64,000 bases of DNA from Clavelina lepadiformis (taxonomy: Eukaryota > Chordata > Ascidiacea > Aplousobranchia > Clavelinidae). The stretch covers positions 4,094,501-4,158,500 of the forward strand of contig NC_135243.1 of NCBI RefSeq assembly GCF_947623445.1, read 5' to 3'. The position numbers were made by a program, and so were the translations under genes. Below the pieces are notes generated by a model that saw nothing but the letters and a program-made list of their open reading frames with translations, was not told where the DNA came from and searched no databases. Position 1 is the first letter of the stretch. Every line of letters begins with the position of its first letter. Of this stretch, positions 54,577 through 64,000 are shown piece by piece.

Positions 54577-55540
54577 TAGGGCCCGCAAAAGTCAATAAAG
54601 TTAAAAATTTTTAAGGACCTCGTCTGACCACGAATCAAAGAATAAAGTTGTTTTCAGCACCTAGGGGATTGTTTCTAAGAAGTTTATAGGTCAAAATAAA
54701 GTCAAAATTTGTCAAATTATGGCTTTTGACAAAGTTTTTGTGTTTCTCGAGAGTAATTTTTGTAAAAATCCTCGTGGAAGCATTGTAAATCAGGAACTGC
54801 GACACAATTAAACCATATTAACCCATAAAAGCAGGAAATAAGTCACAATGCCCACTTGGATCAGCAGTAACTTTTATCGCAAATTGTCCATTGTTTATTC
54901 ATTGTTACGTATTTAAATAACTCTTACAAAACACTTCCTCTTCATAAACGTGGTCTTTTCGAAGATCAACAGTTTGGATTTTAAGAATAGCCTACTGACA
55001 TTCTGTAATACAAAAATGCCTAAGCAAGCTAAATCGTCTTCAGCAAAAGTTAGACAGATTTGTCGAGATTTTTCAGATGAATTTAATGCAACTCCCGGGG
55101 GTGATTTAAGGTGCAATTTCTGCGAGGTTATAGTGAAGTGCGATAAAAACTATTTTGTTGAAGGCCACAGGAAAAGTAAACACCATCAAGCTGGATTGGA
55201 GCAACAACAAGCATTCCCTGTTTAATTTGCTGTTTATTAGAATTTACCATGCGGAGAAAATCGAGGCAAGGTGCTCTTTTCACAAGGACAAAATAAAACA
55301 AGCTACCTAAATCTATCGCCAAAGAACACGACGCACTTTTTATAATCAATATAACACCTTGACTTTTCGACATAATATTACGTTTGGGTCTGAAATCGAC
55401 AAAATTATTATGTTTGGGTAACTGGAGGAAGAACTGTGGCCTCTACAAATAAGCAATTTCGTTAGGTCAAAATAAAGTCAAAATTTGATAAAAATAAAGT
55501 CAAAAAAAAATTTTTTTAGGTCAAAATAAAAATGGCCCTA
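54577..55540 (+). mobile_element. hAT-type element (964 bp) with perfect 8-bp TSD
   Basis: The left end begins TAGGGCC and the right end, on the reverse strand, also begins TAGGGCC. They are immediately flanked by the direct octamer CTAATAAT at 54569-54576 and 55541-55548. An 8-bp duplication with short (C/T)AGGG-type inverted termini is the hAT signature. Both sides carry subterminal copies of 'gtcaaaataaagtcaaaat' (about 54691 and 55466). The perfect TSD suggests fairly recent insertion. It has no full transposase, only the small zinc-finger ORF at 55016-55225. Confidence 0.92.
55016..55225 (+). CDS. CGGBP1-like / BED-type zinc-finger ORF inside the hAT element
   Basis: A 69-residue intact ORF (MPKQAKSSS.. 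to ..QQQAFPV, stop). It has a C-x2-C .. H-x4-H finger (LRCNFCEVIVKC, then GHRKSKHHQAG). The order C..C..H.KSK.H matches the finger of CGG-binding protein 1 and of hAT-encoded DNA-binding domains. It also carries a basic N-terminus and a DFSDEFNATPGG lead-in. In full-length hATs this domain precedes the transposase core, which is missing here, so this is probably a residual first exon or an internally deleted transposase. An in-frame Met further upstream (54950) would extend the ORF to 91 residues. Expression is unknown. Confidence 0.7.
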   Translation: MPKQAKSSSAKVRQICRDFSDEFNATPGGDLRCNFCEVIVKCDKNYFVEGHRKSKHHQAGLEQQQAFPV

Positions 55541-56701
55541 CTAATAATACATGATTTTTATGGTTATAAGCTTAGTAACAGCTCTGATAATAATGTCAAC
55601 AACTTATTAGTTCCTCTAAATTGGACATGAAATATCCGATTGCCGGGGTGTGCTGTTCTCTAGACAAATGACTTAAGAAATTTAAAAAACTGTAAAGCTT
55701 ATTGAAAGTAATTGTCTGGTTCCGTGTTCTTCCACTTCACGTAGAGCGTTGTCCATCAAACCTTGCTTTTTTAACTTTGTCTGCTGATACTTTGACTCAA
55801 TAAACAACAAATAATATCAGTAACGTCGTTAGCCCGTCAGCGCAGAGCTTAGAAAAAACGGAAAAACTTTTAACTTTTATCAGTTATAACAAAAAAGATA
55901 GAATATTATGATTTCCATTTCGAAACCTGCAGTTCTTCAAGGTTAGGCCAAGTTAAAATTCACTTTAGTTTAGTTCGTTTTTGAAAGGCGTTTAACATAT
56001 TCGGACAAGTTTGAAATAGAAATGAAATTAAAATAAAAATTAAATAACTATTTAGCGATTGTTGACTGACAATAAAAAATAACCAAAAGGATTTTCCTTG
56101 GCTTATATTACAACAATATAATCAGTAAACGACAACACGCAGACAAATGTTTTATACAAGGAACGAAATCCATATAACGGTTTATGATACATCCCACAGC
56201 TAGAATACGAAAGAGCAAAATAAACTGCATTAACTAATAGGCCTAGTATGTTGTAACCCGCTCTTAGTGGAGCAATCTTTGTCAAAAAACTTTACAACAA
56301 CAGTTATAGCACAGACAAACGGTAAATTTTCCAAATTGGTATATGTTGACAAAAACAGTGTTTGGTGAAATTCTATTTCCCAAGCTAGTTGGGATGCTGT
56401 AATCGCAAAATACCCGTGAAGATTTTAGTGTCTAGAAATTTCCTAGAGCAGAGGACGATAATAACTTTTACAAATTACAGTAATCTCTCGCAACCTGGTA
56501 ACTTAGCCTTTTAGCAGCTATGATTGCCTACAAACAAAATAGGTGCAGCAACAGTAGTTTTATGCCGGTATATAAATCAACTTCTTTACGCTTTTTTCTG
56601 CTAGAAACACACAAATCTAAATCGGAAAAAATGCATTTAAAAACAAGTTTAAAACGAAAAGTGTTTCGAAACAATTTGGATTATCCATCCTGTTAGGATG
56701 A

Positions 56702-59700
56702 CTACGTTCTTCCCTCACACCTTGACGCCAACTTCCGTACAATTAAGGACATTATAACATAGCCTATGACGCTGCCGCAACCCACCAGCACCATAATGGT
56801 TAAACCACAAGGAGTGAACTCCGTAGGAGGTGGCGGTGACGTTGTGGTCAGAGAATTCCGATAAAAATTGTCCATCATTGCGTCACTGAATACGTTGCCT
56901 AGTAAAAATAATTAAAAGTTGGAAGTCATTAATAGAAATACTGCTTTGAAAGTATAAGTTAAACATAGAGTTAGGATTAGTGCTACTTTAGAAAACGTAT
57001 ATTAACTGATACAGAATGGAAGAAAGGTTGAAAGAAAATTACCCAAGCTATTTTCAAAAGGTCTGAATAGGCTATGTTCGACAAAGTTAGAAGTACTAAC
57101 TTATAAACAATTATTGCAAAACTATACCTGATTGTGGTCTCAACACCCTCAGTCTTTTAGATACAAACACGTGGTAAGAGTTAAACCTTTTCCTGTTGCC
57201 TTTCTTTGCACGTTTCCTGTATCTAGCTTCTTTGTTTTCATTAACCTATAAAGCAAAATGAAAAAGTGATTTCTGTAAAAGGCAAAAGTTTCGATTTTTC
57301 ATCGGGTTTTTGCTACAGTTGAAGTAAGTTAACGTAAATTTATTATGTTAAGATATGTTTTAAAACGCAAGTTTTGAACAATTAACTGTAAGGAATATAC
57401 CGACAACATATAGCCTACTGATCAACCTGTCATAAGGCTGGGATAAAACATAAAACAACTTAGAGCCACTCATAGATATCAAAAGCATATTCACTTGGTC
57501 TTTTTCAGAGGCGGAAGAATCTCTTTTCGTTCTGCTCAGTCTTGAACCGCTTCCAATCTCTTCCGTGTCGAAGGTGAAGGAATCCAGCAAATCTTGAATC
57601 AACGCAGCTTGGGAATCATCCATCTCGTCTTGCCCAAGATTGACATCTGTTGGTAACGTACCCATTGTATTTTCGCCGCAAGACGGCAAACATCTTTCGT
57701 GAGCAGAGTCGCAAACGTAAACCCTGAAAATCAAAACATTATATACAAGTTAACCTAACTTTAAGTCAATAATAGAGCACCAGCTCATCGATAATATAGT
57801 TAGCATAAGCCTTTATTTGGCGGTTCTGGTGTCAACACTGGGAAGCTTGTAGCCTACATATCCAACTTATGCACATCTTATGTTTTTAATAAGTAAAAAT
57901 TAGCAAAATCAAGACCAAGATTTAGCAAAATATGCATGGCTAGTAAAATATCAATAAACTCAAAAAATCTAGGTTACCTAAAAATCGAATTATCTAGGTT
58001 GTCCTTTTTTGTGTAAATTTTTATAATTTTTCCCGCTTACTTGCACACCACGAAAATATCACTCGTTTCTGATTGAGTGGCCCATTCAAAGACACGAAAC
58101 CCCCATTTACCCTGCCACGACTGACCGTTTTCCAGAATTGTCGTAAATGCCGGATTTGTCGTGCAACTGTTTTTGACGGCACAAAGAAAACAATTTATTA
58201 AAATTTCATTTATGTTATCACAAACATGAAAAACTTAATCAAGCATTTCAAGAAATTTAAAATTGCAAAACTATTGTTTATTGTTAAAATTTAACCTTTT
58301 TCAGTTCAGATATAAAATATTTCTCTTAATCGCAACACGCACCCATCCTTTATGAAATCATAGACTGGTCTACGATTTTCTGTGGTGTCTGTTGCATAAC
58401 AATTTTCGAGGACAAGAATCTCATTTTCAGGGTTGCTGATGGAGATTGGTCGCATGTCGACCGAGGCATAAAGAATTTCGCCTGTTACGAAACATGCTTT
58501 AGAGAAGGCACCAACGCATGATTTTTTTTCATAAAAATCGGTACTCAAAATTAATTAATTAATAGATACTTATTTTTTTTTAAATATTTCTGAATTTTTT
58601 ATGATTCGCATGTTTAAAAATCCATAGTCAAAATTAAATGATTATTTAATAAATATTGAATTAATTAATTATCTAAATTAATAGCCAAAAAGTCAAATAG
58701 TAACGGTCATAAATAAATAGATTTAAACAGGAAGTAAGTTTATGTTTCGCGCAATTTTTGAATCTTGGAAATAATTGTTTAAATGGAAAATCTAACCGTA
58801 GGAAAAGAACGAACAACATCTACGTACCTTTCACCTTTACATATAGCATTTTTACAACCTTTGTCAATAAGATTATTATAAAAAATTTACCTTCGGCAAT
58901 CGTTGGAGATTCCCTAATTAGAGAATTCATCAAAAACTGGTTATTTCGAAATAGATTCATCGAGATGTGAAAGTTTGATCGAGATATTTGAGTTGAAAGT
59001 GTTCTGGAGACAAATCTAACTGTTCATACAATAACTACAAATAGCCTACCACATCACAATTACAGCTACAGCAAAGTAAACAATACAAATGCTGTATGAA
59101 ATTCTAAATAGTATAAAACAGTACAAATAGTAGAACTATTAAATGTCAGCTTCCGATAGGAATAATGCGATATAAGAAGGAAATTAATCCAACGAAATTG
59201 TAACTTGGTTAAAATATATGGCAATGATATGAATGAAAGCAATGAAAGCAATGAAAGCAATGAAAGCAATGAAAGCAATGAAAGCATTTATGCTTTCACG
59301 TCATTGTTAAAAAATATCAAGTTTAACAAAGTTGCGTTTTTTGTCATTATCAGAAAAAGTTTACCACTGGATTAAAGGAAAAATAGTTAGAATTACTACT
59401 AAAAAAATTCTGATACGTTCAAGCATCTTTTCTTATTATTAACTCATTGTTCTGTTCCTTTCATTTCATTTGGTGATAATCTTATTCTAGTAATTATGAT
59501 TTTGTCCTAATTATGATATTACTTCGGTAGAATTGATAAAGGAAGTTTAACAGTACCTGACCGTAGGTAAAACCCCGAACCCGAGACCAGTTGTCATATT
59601 GCCCTTCTTATCGTAAGTGCATGTCAAGTCGAGCAGAACGACCGTCGAGCTTGCTGATTGGTCCGTTAGCATCCATAAGACTTTGTTACGTATCGTGTAT

Positions 59701-62700
59701 TCGTCACCGGTAACCTGGAAAGACGTTACTCATTTCGTAATCGTTACGTCCTATTCCAATAATAATTAATCATTACGTATTGCTAAGAGATAATAAAGAA
59801 AATAAAAAAGAAATGTTTTGAAAAGAAACGAACAAGAAAGGATCCGCTATTGAAGAAATTGGCTATTGGTTCCCTAGTGACGTACGTAATTCTTTATTTA
59901 AAATGAAAATTTTAAATTTATACTATTTAGATTAACTATTATCCGTTCTTTGATTTCATGTTTAGTTATTCAGTAACTATTTCGGAGGTGAAATCGTTTG
60001 CTTTCTACTTGGCGACTTATTTATTTACTTATTCTTACAGATGTGAAATATAAATATAACTTTTTGTCTTTATCTTTTAAATTGTAAACAAACGAAAATT
60101 ATAGAAATTTGGAAGGTTGTATATATTTGTATATTTATAATTTTATATAACTTATATCTTATACGATTAAATATAGATTTTATTTATAGATAATTAGTTA
60201 ATAAATAACTAGAAGCTATAATTTTACGTCAGTTAAAATAAAATTATATGCTGTTTGCGGCGCAGATATAATTCATACATATGTCAGGTAAAATTTATAT
60301 CAACTTAGTAAAACCATGGAAAATTACATTAAAATCGAGTATTTGACGATGTTTCTCATTTGAAAGCGCAAAATTATCAGAACTTGATTCGCGTTCATTT
60401 TCTCGTCTTTAAACCAAAACCAATAATCAACGTCTGAATCAAACAATCCTTAAACAAAACAAACTTCTGCAACTGTAATAAAGAAATCGTGATGGATTTT
60501 GTCTTTTGTTTGTTTTTGCAACATATTACGAACTGCAGCAATATTAAAACTGTAACATTCGTAATTGGCACGGGATCTAAACCGACTTCGTCATCGAAAA
60601 TAACAAATTAGCTTGTCCAAGAAAATGTTACGCTAACACTCTAGTTTGCATTTGTAAGAAAATACCTGACTGAAATTTACTAGGTATGAGTTTGTAGAAA
60701 AATTACGAGCTAAACTAGCTAAAACTAAGCCACAGCTAAGGCTTTAAGTTAAGTTTAATTAAAAGTATTAAAGTTTCTTGAATTTATAAAAGTTTATAAG
60801 GATAATTTTTGTATTATCTTTATTCATACAGAAAAATGCATTTTCGTTTGTTGCTGCATAGTTTACTTTTAACTTTTCTCCAATGAAATTAACAAACGTA
60901 CGTTCACAATCGAACCGCAGCTCGTGTCGATAGGTGGCGGTATTGAGAGAATATAATGCATATGATCTGAGTCCAACTTCGCAAAACATCTAGGGGAGTT
61001 AAATCCTTGGAAGTGAATATATTTCATATCATCGATAAGTCCCTCATCTGGTATAATGCGCCGGTCGAAGGAGACTGTGATGGAGTCGTTACCACAAAAC
61101 AGATCCGGAGATGCTGAAAACGAAATCAATGTCAACTTATACAAAATACACGACACTCGCAGACACTCAAACACACCCATATGGTAGACAGATACATACA
61201 TAATTACTAGATAGATAGATAGATGGATAGATGGATAGACAAACACATAATTATATCAAAGAACAACGAAATTGGCAGACAAAACAAGCGGAACAGCAAC
61301 ATGTAACGCTGAAACCAGTTCATTAAGTTAGGTTTTGGTTAAATATTAGTTTGAAGTTATTAAACGATTTGAAATCCTTTTCAGTTACACAGACACTACT
61401 AATTTGAGCGCTACATACAATACAAACCAGCACTACTAAGCATGCTCATTGTAATGAAGAAAACACCATTTCATTCCAGAAAACACTCGAAACAGACAGG
61501 TAAATTGCAAGGTTATAATAGCTTATGTAGACTGCAAGCAAGTTGTTAACAACTGGCACAAGTTGGTAACGGCACAAGTCTGTGCCGTTACCATAGAAAT
61601 AAACATGGCACGGCACTTACCATAATCACAATGCTTTCCGATGAAATTTCGCTGACAATCACATCTATAACCGCGAGCTATTCCTTCATCCGGTTGGCAG
61701 ACTCCACCATTATGACACGGGTTGAGAACGCAGGGGCAGTTGCCAAGGTTACAAACCTAGAGGTAAAGTAAAACGAAAAATAGTTGTTACAAAAGCGCTT
61801 TTCAACACTTAACTCAACTAGTATTCATAGTTATGGGTTAATTAGGGACTTGCTGTTCCTTGCTATCCATGTTTATTGGCAATGCTACGCACGGAAAAGT
61901 GGAGTTGTTTCAAATAAAAGAAACCACCTCACCTCTTGGTTTGTCTCCGTTCCTGAGCAGGGAGTCCGGCTGGGGATGCTCCCGGTGCAAATGCGAGTCC
62001 GAGATCTTGTCCCGTTGTTGCAAGATTTTGAACAAATCGACCACGGACTCCACACGCTCCAGGTTATCAAACCTTCATAGTTTTCAAACCTTCTTTATAG
62101 TTGTTACTGGGTGTATTTATTTACTAAGTGGTTGTCAATATTACCCCTTACATTGACTTAATTATTAGAAATAATTATTTATGTAGTAACTGAATAACTC
62201 AAAGTAGTTTTTGGGTCTCTTAATCTGAATTTAACCACAGTTTCCTTCCACGAAAATAACTAATCAGTCTATAAATGAAAACGTTAAATATGGAACGCAT
62301 ATTTGCATTGTCATAAAACGTAGCAAAGTTCAAGTACAAATGCAAGAAAGAGCATTATTCTATCATCATCACACAATTTCATACCTGATGACCCGAAGTT
62401 TCTGATTGGATGATAACATTTAATCCCGTTGCTTGTCGCCGAATTGTTTCGGAAGAAGCAACAATCAAAACGCTGACATTGTTCACTAGAAAACAACGCG
62501 CTGGACTGTTAAGTGACTGAGTCTGATAGCTTGACTGCCACTTACGTACAATACTTATCACTTGAAAGAAAATAACAACGATAATTGAAAAAAATTGAAA
62601 GTATCCCGTACTAGTAAAGATTTCCGTGACCTCTAGGGGCATCTAACAATGGTCTTTACCTGGTAACTGCGGTTTGGTCTCCACCGCAAGGTTCAGGACC

Positions 62701-63225
62701 CCAGTTACTCTGCCTTCTCAGGCAAGTCGAATAGATTGTCTTTGTACCGGCTATCCGGTATCCTTCAGGGCCGTCAACGCCTACAAATTTCATTGAAGAA
62801 TTTATTTCACAAATGAATTAACTGTAATTTGAACAGACTGTTAACATATTCCTGGTAACTGTTATTGTAGTGAAAATTTTAAACAATAATATAAATTCGG
62901 AATAAGATGCCTTTCCTTAGGTTACTGTCATTTAGTCTATATGTTACTTTTGTCTCACAATAAAAGTTTGCTGTATTTGAAACTAAATACAAAAACAAAC
63001 ACACACAGATATAATTCGCAAACTCACCGAAAACATCAGCCAACGTTGGTGGACACGCTTTGGCGTAATTACAAATTCTCCTCTGATACCGGTAGCCGGT
63101 ACAACGGAGCCGGGATATGGACGCCGTGCATTGTCTGTGACGTATCTGTTCACCAAGTTTTCCGCATGAGTGGCTACAGTGTCCCCATGACGACCATGGC
63201 AACCAGGAACCTTCCAGGTAACTTG
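56702..63225 (-). CDS. TSP1-EGF-ZP domain transmembrane protein (5' end outside or not found)
   Basis: Exons: 63028-63225, 62660-62780, 62385-62485, 61933-62072, 61621-61756, 60902-61113, 59557-59714, 58343-58543, 58041-58166, 57495-57723, 57128-57245 and 56702-56898; about 645 residues in the window. The first exon starts in mid-codon after an acceptor, so the signal peptide lies upstream. Order: TSP1 repeat (WLPWSSWGHCSHSC); a second TSP1-like unit with its WxxW part replaced by GYRIAGTKTIYSTC and ending C..CQRFDC; a third TSP1 (WSVWSPWSICSKSC); one EGF (CHNGGVC, CDCQRNFIGKHC); ZP-N (ASPDLFCGNDSITVSFD); ZP-C (GEILYASVDM, ENCYATD, VVCKVYVC, CLPSC); a furin-type site RTKR after ZP; a basic segment; and a hydrophobic helix (GLTIMVLVGCGSVIGYVIM) with a short cytoplasmic tail. 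ZP proteins polymerise extracellularly after cleavage at such sites. An egg-coat, tunic or sensory matrix role is possible but not shown. Confidence 0.85.
59232..59286 (+). repeat. 9-bp tandem repeat AATGAAAGC (about 6 copies)
   Basis: Nearly perfect 9-mers in the intron between exons 59557-59714 and 58343-58543. The open frame through it (Leu-Ser-Leu repeats on the minus strand) is spurious. Confidence 0.9.
61208..61240 (+). repeat. (GATA)n/(GGATA)n microsatellite
   Basis: About eight tetranucleotide units, GATA with some GATG variants, in an intron of the ZP gene. Confidence 0.9.
61565..61592. other. perfect 12-bp inverted repeat with 4-nt loop
   Basis: The arms GGTAACGGCACA and TGTGCCGTTACC pair perfectly around 'agtc'. 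It lies in the intron about 30 bp beyond the donor of the EGF exon (61621). It could form a strong hairpin in the pre-mRNA or a cruciform in DNA. Confidence 0.9.
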
Positions 63226-64000
63226 CTGAAGTCAAGGGTTAAGGTTACTAATGACTATCAATTAATATTTCAACCGTTTGTTTAGGTTTGTTTGTAAATT
63301 TTGTATCTATTCTAATCTCTAATCTTCTTCTCAGTTTCATATAGTGATATAAAAGGTCTCAAACAAATAGATTAAATGTTATTGTTCAATATAGCAACAA
63401 CTTTTTCTTTATAACCAAGAGGCAGTGGGCAATGTTCTTATAAGCGCATACAGTCATTATGCATCATTTTTGGCATAAAAAATCATTTAGATTGCACATA
63501 GTTGTTTAAAGTTCTCGACATTTTCGATTTAAACATCGACCTTTATATCAGAATATAGGAAAAAATAATACGGTTGTAATTGGTAATTGGTGTAACTTGT
63601 CATCAACATATAGGCTACTGATATCAATTCGAAAAACGTTACGTTCATTTACAGTACAGCGACGTTAGATTTGTGAAATTTTCTTCTGCAAATGTGTAGT
63701 AGGACTATTGAAAAAATGATTTTACGAACAGGATGTACGGCTCACAACGACCACGTCACATAAGAGAGATAAGTTTAGAGTTAATTGAACGTTATTTATC
63801 AGTTTCCCAACAATTAACATACAGGCAGGCGTTTAACGCTATTTGTTTTACGAAGAATTACAAGAATTTCCCAGTTTTAAAATATCGCAAACTATATAAA
63901 TTACGTGTTTAAGAAGCTTAATAATAAACACATTTTTTTATCAAAATTAATGGCTGAAAATTGAGTAAGAATAACCAAAATTTAGAAGATTTACCTATTG
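63226..64000. other. intron or upstream sequence of the ZP gene
   Basis: No confident exon. On the minus strand the last bases of the window read CAATAG then GTAAAT, which could be the donor of a further upstream exon outside the window. The first known exon begins in mid-codon at 63225, so the gene must continue upstream. Confidence 0.45.

Larger units (their letters stand above)
51986..56701. other. intergenic region upstream of MRTF, downstream of the ZP gene
   Basis: About 4.7 kb. It must include the MRTF promoter and 5' UTR, but no site was identified. It contains one hAT-type element (54577-55540) with a small ORF. No other coding exon is supported. Confidence 0.6.

Noticed and set aside
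59066-59287. Leu-Ser-rich ORF on the minus strand
   Set aside because: Produced by the 9-bp AATGAAAGC repeat inside a ZP-gene intron.
62379-62642. Minus-strand frame reading VSVLIVASSETIRR.. in the ZP gene
   Set aside because: The phase chain from both neighbouring exons requires the frame giving SEQCQRFDC, which also completes a TSP1 cysteine pattern.

Overview
This is a eukaryotic, AT-rich window with many short, phase-consistent introns and GT..AG splice sites. Gene content (a myocardin-related transcription factor; a TSP1/EGF/ZP membrane protein; tandem kinase-ZU5 genes) and compact structure suggest an invertebrate chordate, most likely an ascidian tunicate of Ciona type. The species is inferred from style and is not proven. 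All gene models were spliced by hand from reading frame, splice sites and paralogue comparison.

Region 1 (about 2.7-34.8 kb) is a local array of six paralogous genes, named A to F here. Each begins with a kinase-like domain on three exons of nearly constant length (about 197, 425 and 218 nt; intron phases 2, 2, 1). Three minus-strand genes (A 2752-6522, E 22608-27508, F 30081-34789) continue through a variable linker into a ZU5 domain and a conserved C-terminal module where a UPA domain would be expected. Gene D (12493-15865, plus strand) stops at the end of ZU5 or shortly after. Genes B (8996-10859) and C (17544-19528) end after the kinase-like domain and a short basic or polar tail. Catalytic residues are lost to different degrees. 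All six keep the ATP-site lysine, but only B keeps both the catalytic-loop Asp and an Asp-Phe at the DFG position, so most are probably pseudokinases. An exon duplication, a decayed duplicate exon and duplicated flanks show that the array is still changing.

Region 2 (34.8-39.7 kb) is intergenic and rich in repeats. Region 3 (39728-51985, minus strand) is a complete 17-coding-exon MRTF gene with RPEL motifs, a basic region, SAP domain, coiled coil and C-terminal activation region. Region 4 (52-56.7 kb) is mostly non-coding but holds a 964-bp hAT-type element with 8-bp target duplications and an intact CGGBP1-like zinc-finger ORF. Region 5 (56702-63225 and probably beyond the window, minus strand) encodes an extracellular TSP1-TSP1-TSP1-EGF-ZP protein with a furin-type site and a C-terminal transmembrane helix.

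The array is the most novel element. It pairs a pseudokinase with the ZU5 fold also used in PIDD, UNC5, ankyrin and the NLRP1/CARD8 FIIND, which hints at a signalling or innate-immune sensor family. That function is inference only.
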